Positions 7,909 through 16,103 of a DNA stretch of 64,000 nucleotides are shown piece after piece. Under the pieces are notes generated by a model. It was given only the letters and a program-made list of their open reading frames with translations. It had not been told where the DNA came from and made no database searches. Both the position numbers and the translations under genes were made by a program. Within the stretch, counting starts at the first letter, position 1, and every line of letters starts with the position of its first letter. The stretch comes from Saccharopolyspora shandongensis. Its GTDB lineage: Bacteria; Actinomycetota; Actinomycetes; Mycobacteriales; Pseudonocardiaceae. The DNA is taken from the NCBI RefSeq assembly GCF_900106995.1, contig NZ_FNOK01000038.1:31105-95104 (forward strand). The letters are read 5' to 3'.

Positions 7909-9291
7909 TCACGGCGAAAGCTCTTCGAGCGTGCGCCCCTTGGTCTCCTCGGCGAAGACCGCCGTGACGAGCGTCCCGACGAGTGTGATGCCGCCGATCA
8001 GCAGGAACACCGCCGACAGACCCGTGCCGCCCGCGTAGACCAGGGCGACCAGGATCGGGCCGATGATGATGCCCAGCCGGTTGAGGACGCCGCCCAGGCT
8101 GCAACCGAGCGCCCGGCTGCGGGTCGGGTAGAGCTCCGGCGTGTAGAGGTAGAGGCTGATGTTGGCCGCGAAGCTGAACATCGCCGCGAACGCGGAGAAC
8201 ACCGCGAGCTGCCCCGCGGAGTTCGCGCCGAGCACCGCCAGCACGCCCATCGCCACCGTGGTGCCGCCCAGCCCGATGCTCAGCACCATCCGCCGGCCGA
8301 GCCGGTCGATGGTCAAAGCCGCCAGCACGCAGCCGGCCAGCCCGGCCACCGACGCCAGGGTGCTGTACCAGAGCGAGACGTCGATCGGCAGGCCGAACAC
8401 CTGCTTGTAGAGCGTCGGCAGCCACGAGGTGAGCCCGTAGTTGGCCAGGTAGCCGACGAACCAGATCGTCCAGACCACCAGGGTGCGGCGCCGGTAGCGA
8501 CCGGTGAACAGGTCGCGCAGCGCGCCGGTGCGCGCGGACTCCGAACCGACGACCGCGGGAGCCGGTGCGGGCGGCGGCAGGTCCCGGCCGGTGGAGCGGC
8601 GGACGTTCTCCTCGATCCGCGTCATCACCTCCTGCGCCTCGGCGGACCTGCCGCGGGCGGCCAGCCAACGCGGCGACTCGGGCACCCTGCGCTGCAGGAA
8701 GAACGCGGCGACGCCGGGGATCGCGGCGATCAGGAACAGCGTGCGCCAGCCCCAGTGCGGCACGATCCACGCCGACGCCAGCGCGCCGACGGTCAGGCCG
8801 GCCGGGAAGACCACCTCGTACATCAGCACGAAACGGCCGCGGCGCTTGGCCCGGCTGAGCTCGGCGATGTAGGACGCCGCGGTGGGCACTTCGCCGCCGA
8901 TGGCGAGCCCCTGGATGAACCGCAGGACCAGGAACGGCAGCAGCGCCGGGCTCAGCGCCATGCCCAGGTTGCCGAGCGCGGTGATCACCAGGCACAGCGT
9001 GATCACCCGGACCCGGCCGATGCGGTCGGCGAGCCAGCCGGAGGCCAGCGCCCCGAGCAGCATGCCGATCGAGCCGACGGTCAGGGTCGCGGTGGCGCCT
9101 GCCGTGGACAGGCCCCACTCGCGGGAGATCTCGGGCAGCGAGAAGGCGATGAGCAGTTGGTCGAACGCCTCGAAGAACGTGACGACGCCGATGATCAGCC
9201 GCACGCTGACGTGCCAGCGCGACATCGGCAGCCGCTCCAGACGAGCGGCGACGTCCTGCTGGACGGTGTGGTCGGGGGCCGTGATGCTCAT
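7909..9291 (-). CDS. MFS metabolite:proton symporter
   Basis: A 460-residue twelve-helix transporter of the sugar-porter / aromatic-acid-symporter-like MFS branch. Family hallmarks are the loop WLADRIGRVR after helix 2, IQGLAIGGEVPTAASYIAE in helix 4, PESPRWLAARGR in the central loop, and IDRLGRRM after helix 8. The ATG at 9291 is preceded by AAGGAGGG. It is the last gene of a long minus-strand catabolic cluster, so it most likely imports the substrate or an intermediate. The substrate is not visible from sequence. Confidence 0.85.
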   Translation of the reverse strand: MSITAPDHTVQQDVAARLERLPMSRWHVSVRLIIGVVTFFEAFDQLLIAFSLPEISREWGLSTAGATATLTVGSIGMLLGALASGWLADRIGRVRVITLCLVITALGNLGMALSPALLPFLVLRFIQGLAIGGEVPTAASYIAELSRAKRRGRFVLMYEVVFPAGLTVGALASAWIVPHWGWRTLFLIAAIPGVAAFFLQRRVPESPRWLAARGRSAEAQEVMTRIEENVRRSTGRDLPPPAPAPAVVGSESARTGALRDLFTGRYRRRTLVVWTIWFVGYLANYGLTSWLPTLYKQVFGLPIDVSLWYSTLASVAGLAGCVLAALTIDRLGRRMVLSIGLGGTTVAMGVLAVLGANSAGQLAVFSAFAAMFSFAANISLYLYTPELYPTRSRALGCSLGGVLNRLGIIIGPILVALVYAGGTGLSAVFLLIGGITLVGTLVTAVFAEETKGRTLEELSP

Positions 9292-9426
9292 GCGTCCCTC
9301 CTTCGTTGGGACACGCATGCCACGAGTGCGTGGCATGGAACGGTAGTTGCCGGGAGGTTCGGCGAGCGCGGTGGACTCGCGTCTGGCGCCCCCTGGGTCG
9401 GGAGGCGACCGGTGGGGCCGATGTGG

Positions 9427-9957
9427 TCAGGGCATCCGGGCGTCGAATAGCCGGATCGCCCGGGCGGGGTCGGCGGCCGGGGACTCGTCGAGCGGATCGC
9501 ACTCGACCGCCGCGGCCAGGTCGTGTTCGGCGGCGGCCCGGGTCGCGAGCGGGCCGGTCTCTCCCACCCCGAGCGCGCCGGTCGCGCGGGCGGGGATGCC
9601 GAGCCGGGAGGCCAGGTGGTCGAGGGCCCCGGCGATGTCCGCGGCGAGGTCGTCGGCCGCCAGCAAGGACATCGCGGCGCGCGCGGTTTCCTCGTTCTCC
9701 GGGCGGAACTCCTTGCCGCCGGTCTCGTAGTACAGGTAGGGGGCGGCCGCGACGTGCCCGTTGCGGGCCAGCGCCCGGCAGCAGTGCTCGATCGGTTCGG
9801 TCAGCCCGTAGGCGTCGTGCAGCACTACCACGGCCGTGCGCAGCCGGGTTCGCGGGAACCGCACGAACAGCGGTGCCGCGGTGCGCAGCACCCGGCGGCC
9901 CCGGTTGGCGGGTCCGTGGGCGTGGTGGTGGTCGTGGTGGGCCGGTTCGGCAGGCAT
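9427..9957 (-). CDS. Degenerate dienelactone-hydrolase-family protein
   Basis: A 176-residue protein resembling dienelactone hydrolase: TAVVVLHDAYGLTEPIEH, the GHVAAAPYLYY segment, and a helix-rich middle. The family is normally about 230-250 residues. Where the nucleophile elbow G-x-C-x-G-G should be, this has GVGETG, so the catalytic Cys is absent, and the C-terminal part carrying the catalytic Asp and His is missing or unrecognisable. A His-rich N-terminal segment (HHDHHHAHG) is unusual. The gene sits 12 bases after the ThDP-enzyme gene and before the MFS gene, in the same operon. It may be a decaying enzyme or a non-catalytic binding protein. Confidence 0.6.
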   Translation of the reverse strand: MPAEPAHHDHHHAHGPANRGRRVLRTAAPLFVRFPRTRLRTAVVVLHDAYGLTEPIEHCCRALARNGHVAAAPYLYYETGGKEFRPENEETARAAMSLLAADDLAADIAGALDHLASRLGIPARATGALGVGETGPLATRAAAEHDLAAAVECDPLDESPAADPARAIRLFDARMP

Positions 9958-9969
9958 CTCGGATCCTGT

Positions 9970-11604
9970 TCAGCTGGGCACGTGGACCGGGGGCACGAAC
10001 GGCGACGGCGTCGGTTCGAGCGCGGTGACGTCGACCTCGATCAGGACCGGGCGGTGCTCCGCCACCGCCTTGGCGAACGTCTCGGCGAACGATTCCGCCC
10101 TGTTGACCAGCGCGTACGGCATGTCCAGCGCGTCGGCCAGGCCCCCGAAGTTCGGCGTGAACAGGTCGACGCCGGAGCGCCGGTTCGCGTGCTTGTCCTG
10201 CATGTTGCGCAGCACGCCGTAGCCGCCGTCGTTGAACACCACCAGCACCAGCCACGGCTGCTCCTGGGCCAGCGTGGCGAGCTCGCCGAGGTGCACCGTG
10301 AGCCCGCCGTCCCCGGCGAACACCACGGTCGGCGCCTGCGGCACGCCGATCGCCGCGCCGATGCCGGTGGCCAAGCCCTGCCCGATGCCGCCGCCGACCG
10401 GGAAGACGTTGGTGTTCGGCCGGTAGATCTCCAGCAGCCGGTTGCCCCACTGGCTGGACGGGATCGTCACGTCCCGCGCGATCACCGACTCGGCCGGGAG
10501 CGCCTGCCGCATCGCATCGCAGATCAGCGCGTACTTGCCGATCGCCGCGCGCAGGTGCGCGCGCACCCGCGCGCGAGTGCCGGTGACCTTCTCGCGCCAG
10601 CCGGCCTCGGCGCCCACCACCCCGGTCAGCTCCGCGAGCAGCTGCGGGAGCACCTGCTCCGCAGCACCGGTCAAGCCGACCTCGGCCGGGTGGACGCGGC
10701 CGATCGCCGCCGGGTCGACGTCGATCTGCACGTGGTTTCCGGGCAGTTCCAGCGCGTAGTGCCTGGTTTCGTTGGAGCGGAAGTGCGTTCCGATGGAGAT
10801 CAGCAGGTCGGCCTCGGCGAGCAGCGGCCCGGCCTCGGGATTGGCGGCGAAGTTGCCGATCACCAGCTCGTGGTCCTCCGGCACGCTGCCGCGGCCGGAG
10901 TTGCTGGTCAGCACTCCCGCCCCGAGCAGCTCCGCCAGCTCGCGAACGCGCTCGCCGGCGCCGGTGCCACCGCCGCCTACCCACAGGATCGGCCGCTCGG
11001 CGCTGCGGATGATCTCGGCGGCACGGCGCACCGCCCCCGGATCGACCGGCGGCGCGGCCTCGCCCCGCTCCGCAGGAGCGGCCTGGCATCGCTGCTCGGC
11101 GTACTGGAGGTCGATCGGCCATTCCACGCTCGATGGTCCACAAGGGAGCGACAAGGCGCTGCGAACCGCTTGGCGGAGCACGGATTCCGCCGCATCGGAC
11201 GAGTTCACGGTGGCGGAATGCTTGGACACGGCGGCGAGCATCGCGGCCTGGTCCTTGGTCTCGTGGATGACGCCGCGGCCCTGCCCGAGGAACGGCGAGT
11301 CGATCTGGCCGGTCACGTGCAGCACCCGGCTGCCCGCGGTCAGCGCCTCGACCATCGCGCCGGCCGCGTTGCCCGCTCCGGTGCCGGTGCTGGTGATCGC
11401 CACCCCGAGGCCGCCGGTCGTCCGGGCGTAGCCGTCGGCGGCGTTGACCGCCGCCGCTTCGTGGCGCACCGGGACGAAGCGCAGCTCTCGGCTCACCGCC
11501 TCCACCAGGGGCAGGTTGTGCACGCTGACCACGCCGAAGGCGGTGTCGACGCCGTTGTCGCGCATGACCTGGACGAGCAGATCGCCGCCGTTGGTACTGG
11601 GCAT
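9970..11604 (-). CDS. Thiamine-diphosphate-dependent enzyme (acetolactate synthase / benzoylformate decarboxylase family)
   Basis: A 544-residue three-domain ThDP enzyme. The N-terminal Pyr domain carries the activating Glu in VRHEAAA (Glu49) and the helix VNAADGYARTTGGLGV. The central domain contains ILWVGGGGTGAG. The C-terminal PP domain has the ThDP motif GDGG...NDGG (FAGDGGLTVHLGEL, then VFNDGGYG). The ATG at 11604 has AGAAAGGAC upstream; the longer in-frame ORF extends into repeat DNA. It is a catabolic-type large subunit with no small subunit nearby. In this aromatic cluster a 2-keto-acid decarboxylase or carboligase role is plausible, but the reaction cannot be assigned. Confidence 0.82.
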   Translation of the reverse strand: MPSTNGGDLLVQVMRDNGVDTAFGVVSVHNLPLVEAVSRELRFVPVRHEAAAVNAADGYARTTGGLGVAITSTGTGAGNAAGAMVEALTAGSRVLHVTGQIDSPFLGQGRGVIHETKDQAAMLAAVSKHSATVNSSDAAESVLRQAVRSALSLPCGPSSVEWPIDLQYAEQRCQAAPAERGEAAPPVDPGAVRRAAEIIRSAERPILWVGGGGTGAGERVRELAELLGAGVLTSNSGRGSVPEDHELVIGNFAANPEAGPLLAEADLLISIGTHFRSNETRHYALELPGNHVQIDVDPAAIGRVHPAEVGLTGAAEQVLPQLLAELTGVVGAEAGWREKVTGTRARVRAHLRAAIGKYALICDAMRQALPAESVIARDVTIPSSQWGNRLLEIYRPNTNVFPVGGGIGQGLATGIGAAIGVPQAPTVVFAGDGGLTVHLGELATLAQEQPWLVLVVFNDGGYGVLRNMQDKHANRRSGVDLFTPNFGGLADALDMPYALVNRAESFAETFAKAVAEHRPVLIEVDVTALEPTPSPFVPPVHVPS

Positions 11605-11654
11605 GACAGTCCTTTCTCTCGTGAGCGCGAAAACCCTTTCGCACTCACGACCGG

Positions 11655-11884
11655 AGGGCTCAGAGCCTGTTAGCGAATGTCGTTTTGTTCTTTGTCTTTG
11701 AAGCGGCGCCAGCCGCTTAGCCCACCTAAGCAACTTGCACCGCCGCGGGTTCTCAGACGTCGTCTGGCGAGGACAGCCCGTTTGCCGCGTATTGGACATA
11801 CGTAAAAACGGGATCCCACAGCCAGGCGGCGTCTGAGGTTCCGCCACCCGCACCGCCACGCAAAACGAGCCCACCAACAGGCTT
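11655..11884. repeat. Intergenic repeat family R1, copy A
   Basis: About 225 bases between two co-directional genes. It opens near GAGCCTGTT (11663-11671) and closes near AACAGGCTT (11876-11884), an almost perfect 9-base inverted terminal repeat. Its internal blocks recur at 61240-61460 (notably CCGCCACCCGCACCGCCACG near 11840 and GCACCGCCGCGGGTTC near 11733), and weaker relatives lie at about 15935-16100 and 18748-18790. It has no convincing gene and looks like a small non-autonomous repeat element. Confidence 0.6.
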
Positions 11885-12655
11885 TCAGAGGTAGCGGGCG
11901 ATGCCGCCGCCGACGTCGACGGCGGAGCCGGTGATGTAGGAGGCGCGCGGGGAGAGCAGCGACGCGATCGGGAAGGCGACCTCGTCGGCGGTGCCCAGCC
12001 GCCCCAGCGGGATGCCGCGGTCGGCGGCCAGTTCCGCGCTCCACGCGGCGAAATCCGCTGCGGAGCCGGACTGCTCGTAGCGGCGCCGCCACTGCCCCGT
12101 GTCGATCAGGCCGAGGCACACCGAGTTGACCCGGATCCCGTCGGCGGCGAGCTCACCGGCGAGCGTCTTGGTCAGGTTGAGCAGCGCGGCCCGCGCCGCC
12201 GAGGTGGCCGCCAGGCGCGCTTCGGGCTGCCGCGCCAGGATCGCGTTGATGTTGACCACCGATGCGGCGTCGGAGGCGCGCAGCCACGGCTGCGCGGCCC
12301 GGATCACGTGCAGGACGCTGAAGATCTTCAGCTCCAGTTCGTCGCACCACTGCCGGTCGGCGGTTTCGGACAGCCGCGCCATCAGGGAGCGCCCGGCGTT
12401 GTTGACCACGCCGTCGATCCCGCCGAAGGCATCGGCGGCACCCGCGACGAACTCCTGCACGGCCTCTTCGTCCAGGACGTCGCAGGCACCGATGTGCACC
12501 GGCAGCCCGTCCAGCGCGGCCTTCAGCCGGTCGGCGTCGCGTGCGCACGCGGCGACGTTGGCTCCCTCGGCGAGCAGCATCTTGGTGGTCGCCAGGCCGA
12601 CGCCGGAACTCGCGCCGGTCACCACCACGGTGCGGCCGGTCAACCCAAGATCCAT
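11885..12655 (-). CDS. SDR-family protein with atypical active site
   Basis: A 256-residue Rossmann-fold short-chain dehydrogenase: cofactor motif VTGASSGVGLA at the N-terminus, NNAG in the core, and ITGSAVDVGGG at the end. The usual YxxxK is replaced by TSAAR in the segment TSAARAALLNLTKTLA, and the preceding catalytic Ser position is unclear. Such TSAAR-type SDRs form a recognisable subgroup of uncertain chemistry. The ATG at 12655 lies 10 bases after the stop of the canonical SDR gene upstream. It belongs to the same aromatic-degradation operon, where one SDR is expected to oxidise the cis-diol from the Rieske oxygenase; this one may play another role. Confidence 0.8.
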   Translation of the reverse strand: MDLGLTGRTVVVTGASSGVGLATTKMLLAEGANVAACARDADRLKAALDGLPVHIGACDVLDEEAVQEFVAGAADAFGGIDGVVNNAGRSLMARLSETADRQWCDELELKIFSVLHVIRAAQPWLRASDAASVVNINAILARQPEARLAATSAARAALLNLTKTLAGELAADGIRVNSVCLGLIDTGQWRRRYEQSGSAADFAAWSAELAADRGIPLGRLGTADEVAFPIASLLSPRASYITGSAVDVGGGIARYL

Positions 12656-12665
12656 CGTTTCCTCC

Positions 12666-13415
12666 TCATCGGCAGACGAAGCCGCCGTCTACGAGCAGCG
12701 TCTGGCCGGTGATGTACGCGGCCGCGTCGGACAGCAGGAACCGCACCGCGCCCACGAGGTCCTCGGGTTGCTGCGGCCGGGCGAGCGCGCGGTTGATCCG
12801 GTACAGCTCGTGCCGTTCGGCCGGAACCGCCTGGGTGGCCTCGCATTCGGTGATGCCCGGGGCGACGGCGTTCACGGTGATCCCGTCGGGACCGGCGTCG
12901 CGGGCCATCGCGCGCGTCATGGCCACGATCGCGCCCTTGGAGGCCACGTAGTGCATCAGCCGGGGCGGGCCGTAGAACGCGACGTCCGAGGCGATGTTGA
13001 GGATCCGGCCGTCTCCCCTGGCCCGCAGCTGCGGGTAGAGCGCCTTCGAAACCAGCCAGGTGCCGCGCAGGTTGACCGACATGATCCGGTCGAACTCGTC
13101 GGGCTCGATGTCGCAGAAGTGCTTCCCGCCGACGCCGTCGGCCAGCGCCGCGTTGTTGACCACGCCGTAGGCCCCGCCGAGCTCGGCGACCCGGTCGGCG
13201 AACCGCTGCACCGAGCCGGGGTCGGACACGTCGGTATCCACGCGGTGCACTGGAACGCCGTGCTCGGCGAGTTCGGCTACCGCCGTGGCGGCGAAGCCGG
13301 AATTCCGCTCGGCGATCACGAGGTGCGCCCCGGCGGCGGCGAGGTCGTGGGCGATCGCGAGCCCCAGGCCGCGGCCGGCGCCGGTGACCACGACCAGTCG
13401 TCCGGTGAGCGTCAC
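12666..13415 (-). CDS. SDR-family oxidoreductase
   Basis: A 249-residue classical SDR. The NAD(P) motif is VTGAGRGLGLA, followed by NNAA, catalytic NIASDVAFYGPPRLMHYVASKGA (Tyr and Lys of YxxxK) and the C-terminal ITGQTLLVDGG. The GTG start at 13415 overlaps the stop of the preceding hydrolase gene by four bases. With the Rieske oxygenase and extradiol dioxygenase in the operon, the simplest role is dehydrogenation of a cis-dihydrodiol or hydroxylated intermediate; this is inferred from context. Confidence 0.85.
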   Translation of the reverse strand: MTLTGRLVVVTGAGRGLGLAIAHDLAAAGAHLVIAERNSGFAATAVAELAEHGVPVHRVDTDVSDPGSVQRFADRVAELGGAYGVVNNAALADGVGGKHFCDIEPDEFDRIMSVNLRGTWLVSKALYPQLRARGDGRILNIASDVAFYGPPRLMHYVASKGAIVAMTRAMARDAGPDGITVNAVAPGITECEATQAVPAERHELYRINRALARPQQPEDLVGAVRFLLSDAAAYITGQTLLVDGGFVCR

Positions 13416-14209
13416 AGCACTCCTCCCCTGACGTCGAGTTCGGCCAGGAACGTCCGCACCGCCGCGTTGAACTCGGCGGGGCGCTCCTGGTTGGCGGCAT
13501 GCCCGGCGCCGGGGATCTCGACCAGCCGGGCGTCGGGGATCTGCTCGGCCAGCACCCGGCTTTCGGCCACGCCGGTCACGGTGTCCTCGCCGCCGACGAC
13601 CACCAGCGTCGGCGTGGTGATCACCGCCAGCTGCGCGGAGTGGTCGGTCGCGGCCATCACCCGGGCGGCGTTGCGGTAGCCGCGCGGCCGGACCCGCGAC
13701 ATCAGCGCCACGACCTTCTCCCGCACCGCCGCGTCCGCACCGGGCGCCACCAGGCGCGGTCCACGGGCGGCCGCGAACTCGTCCGCGCCGCGGGCGGCGA
13801 GCTCCCGGACCCGCGCCGCCATCGCCTTGCGGCCGTCGGCCGTCCGGCCGGAGCCGCGCGAGGAGTCGGCGAGGATCAGCGACCGCAGCACCTCCGGTGC
13901 CTTGATCGCCACCCGCGTCGCGATCACCCCGCCCCAGGAAACCCCGAGCAGGTGCGCCGGTTCGGCGTCCAGTCCGCGCAGCGCCGACACGACCGCGTCG
14001 GCGTACGCGTCCAGGTCCGGCTCGCCGGGCAGGTCGGCCGAGCCGCCGTAGCCGGGCGCGTCCCAGGCGATGACCCGGTGGTCGCCGGCCAGCCCGGACA
14101 GCTGCGCGTCGAACGCGTCGGCGGCGCCGCCGATGCCGTGCAGCAACACCAGCGGCGTGCCGCTACCCGCCACCACGAAGTCCACATCGGACACCTTCGT
14201 CCGGATCAT
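13412..14209 (-). CDS. Alpha/beta hydrolase, meta-cleavage-product hydrolase candidate
   Basis: A 265-residue alpha/beta hydrolase: oxyanion-hole HGIGG near residue 24, nucleophile elbow GVSWGG, an Asp in VVVGGEDTV, and the catalytic His in IPGAGHAANQERP. Its size and layout match MhpC/BphD-type C-C hydrolases and related esterases. The ATG at 14209 overlaps the stop of the aspartate-dehydrogenase-like gene, and its own stop overlaps the next SDR. Being tightly coupled to an extradiol dioxygenase gene, it probably cleaves the ring-fission product. Confidence 0.82.
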   Translation of the reverse strand: MIRTKVSDVDFVVAGSGTPLVLLHGIGGAADAFDAQLSGLAGDHRVIAWDAPGYGGSADLPGEPDLDAYADAVVSALRGLDAEPAHLLGVSWGGVIATRVAIKAPEVLRSLILADSSRGSGRTADGRKAMAARVRELAARGADEFAAARGPRLVAPGADAAVREKVVALMSRVRPRGYRNAARVMAATDHSAQLAVITTPTLVVVGGEDTVTGVAESRVLAEQIPDARLVEIPGAGHAANQERPAEFNAAVRTFLAELDVRGGVL

Positions 14210-14988
14210 GCGAACGCTCCGGTCGGCGCGGCGAGCCGGCCCACCGCGGCCAGCACCGCGTGCGGAACCACGCCGCTGGTGGCCGGATTCGCCGGGGACG
14301 GGTGGTTGCGGATCTCAAAGCGGTAGTCGCCCGCGCTGCCTTCGGCCGTGATCACGTGGCTGGTCAGCGGGGCCTCCGGGTCGGCGACGACGGCGGCCTC
14401 CACCAGGTCCCAGTCCCCCACCGCCAGCGCGACCGATGCCGCGACGTTGGCCGAGGCCGGGAAGGCGGCGGTGACCGCGCGGGCCGGTGCGCGCATCAAC
14501 TCGACAGGCTCGACGGCGGTGCGCAGCCGCTGCGCGGCGGGCTCGTCCATCCACTTCTGGATCAGCGTGGTCGCCTTCTTGGTGGTCACGATGCGCACCT
14601 CCGACAGCCCGCCCATCCGGGCGGCCGCCGCGAGCACGTCCAGGCCGCCGATCGCGCCGCTGCACAGGTGCAGCCGGCCGGGCCCGGTGTCGCGCAGCTT
14701 CGCCAGCAGGGCGTCATCGGCCAGCGCGCCGACCGACACCACCAGCAGATCCGTGCCGGCGGCCACGATGGACGGCCCGAGCTCGGCGAGCGCGCGCTGG
14801 CCCGCGCACTCGACGATCAGGTCCGCCTGCTCGATCGCGGCTTCGACGTCCAGCACCGGCAGTCCCGGCGGGTCGGTGCGCTCGGCGTGCACGACGCCGA
14901 CCAGCTCGGCCCCCGGGACTTCGCCGTCCCGCACCGCGCGCGCCACGACGCCGCCGATCGCGCCGCAGCCGAGGATCGCCACCTTCAT
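14206..14988 (-). CDS. Aspartate-dehydrogenase-like NAD(P) oxidoreductase
   Basis: A 260-residue protein with an N-terminal Rossmann motif (AILGCGAIGGVVAR) and the NadX/AspDH-type C-terminal domain, including CSGAIGGLDVLAAA, VTTKKA and FPASANVAASVALA. True AspDH makes iminoaspartate from aspartate, but in catabolic clusters these homologues probably act on other amino- or imino-acids. The ATG at 14988 overlaps the stop of the extradiol gene by four bases. An amine-handling enzyme suggests that the aromatic substrate, or a cleavage product, contains nitrogen; that is inference. Confidence 0.75.
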   Translation of the reverse strand: MKVAILGCGAIGGVVARAVRDGEVPGAELVGVVHAERTDPPGLPVLDVEAAIEQADLIVECAGQRALAELGPSIVAAGTDLLVVSVGALADDALLAKLRDTGPGRLHLCSGAIGGLDVLAAAARMGGLSEVRIVTTKKATTLIQKWMDEPAAQRLRTAVEPVELMRAPARAVTAAFPASANVAASVALAVGDWDLVEAAVVADPEAPLTSHVITAEGSAGDYRFEIRNHPSPANPATSGVVPHAVLAAVGRLAAPTGAFA

Positions 14989-15920
14989 GCGCGCACCAGC
15001 TCCCGGTAACCGGCGTCGGGCTTGCCCGCCATGTGCGCACGCGCGTCCTTGGACGGCGGGCCCGCGGTGCCCCACTGGTCGGAGAGCTCGGCGGTGCGCC
15101 GCCACACCCGGCACAGCCAGGCGTCCTCCTCGACCTGCGCGACGTCGGAGGTGTACTCGCAGACCAGTCCGGCCGGATCGGCGAAGTAGGAGAAGGTGTT
15201 GGATCCCGGGCCGTGCCGCCCCGGGCCCCACAGCGGGGTGATCCCGTTGTGCTTCAGCCGCCCGATGCCGCGCATGAAGTGGTCCATCGACGGCATCTCG
15301 TAGGCCACGTGGTTGACCGAGGTCCACCGCGCCTGGTTGAACGCGATCACGTGGTGGTCGGAATTGCACCGCAGGAACGCCATCTGGTGCTCCGACCAGT
15401 CCGAGATCCGCATCCCCAGCACGCGCGTGTAGAACTCGCAGGCGGCGTCGATGTCGACGGTGTTGAGCACGACGTGCGCCACCTTGCGGGGCACCGCGGG
15501 CAGGCCGCCCGGATCTTGCGCGACGACGGCTTCCACGTTGCAGGACAGCTCGACCAGCCGGCCTTCGGGATCGACGAACCGCAGCCCGTAGCCGCCGCCG
15601 ATCTGGTCCAGCGGGCCGGGTTCGGCGAGCATCGGGACGCCGAGCGCGGCCAGCCGCCGCCCGGCCTCGTCGATCTCGGCGGGCGTGCCGACCGCGAACG
15701 CGATCTTGCCCAACCCGTTCTGCTCGGCCTGCCGCAGCTCGACGATGTGGTGTTCCGAGCCGGTTCCGCGCAGCCACGCGGCGTCCCGGTCGGTCTCCAC
15801 CGGGGTCAGGCCCCAGATCTCGCGGTAGAACTCGGCGGCCTCGGCGAACCGCTCGGTGCGCAAGCCGACCGACCGCAGCGACCGGAGCCGCACCACCGGT
15901 TCGGCGTCGGGGAATTGCAT
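14985..15920 (-). CDS. Extradiol ring-cleavage dioxygenase (VOC family)
   Basis: A 311-residue two-domain type I extradiol dioxygenase. The metal triad is His149 (KVAHVVLN), His204 (SVNHVAYE) and Glu255 (GLVCEYTSD), all in the C-terminal VOC domain; the N-terminal domain (about 14-130) is the degenerate duplicate. It should open a catechol-like ring at the meta position with Fe(II). The ATG at 15920 follows a repeat-like spacer of 183 bases after the Rieske gene. All three ligands and length fit the BphC-type family. Confidence 0.88.
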   Translation of the reverse strand: MQFPDAEPVVRLRSLRSVGLRTERFAEAAEFYREIWGLTPVETDRDAAWLRGTGSEHHIVELRQAEQNGLGKIAFAVGTPAEIDEAGRRLAALGVPMLAEPGPLDQIGGGYGLRFVDPEGRLVELSCNVEAVVAQDPGGLPAVPRKVAHVVLNTVDIDAACEFYTRVLGMRISDWSEHQMAFLRCNSDHHVIAFNQARWTSVNHVAYEMPSMDHFMRGIGRLKHNGITPLWGPGRHGPGSNTFSYFADPAGLVCEYTSDVAQVEEDAWLCRVWRRTAELSDQWGTAGPPSKDARAHMAGKPDAGYRELVRA

Positions 15921-15934
15921 GGTGTGCACTCCAA

Positions 15935-16100
15935 TCAGAGACTGTCTTCGAAGCGCCGGAGGCGCTTGGCCCGCCCTCGCGACTTGCACCGCCACGGGTT
16001 CCCAGGAGCCTTCTCGCCGATGCCGCGTGGACATCCCAGAGCCGAGAAGGCTTCAGGGGTTCCGACCGGCAGCGCCAGGCAGAAGCGGTTCGGAGACAAG
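15935..16100. repeat. Intergenic repeat family R1, diverged copy C
   Basis: A 160-base spacer between the Rieske and extradiol genes. It contains AAGCGCCGGAGGCGCTTGGC near 15951 and ACTTGCACCGCCACGGGTTC near 15983, matching the first half of copy A with mismatches. It also contains an inverted pair GAGCCTTCTC / GAGAAGGCTT. No gene is seen. It might act as an attenuator in the operon, but it is most simply a decayed repeat. Confidence 0.4.
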
Positions 16101-16103
16101 CAA

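Noticed and set aside
7862..11644. 1260-codon open frame on the minus strand
   Set aside because: It runs out of frame through the MFS, hydrolase-like and ThDP genes and is Arg/Ala/Gly-rich throughout.
11655..11884. Small protein encoded by repeat R1
   Set aside because: Both copies have an open frame with partly similar residues (CVAVRVAE...), but the frames diverge and stop differently, and there is no ribosome site; a DNA element fits better.
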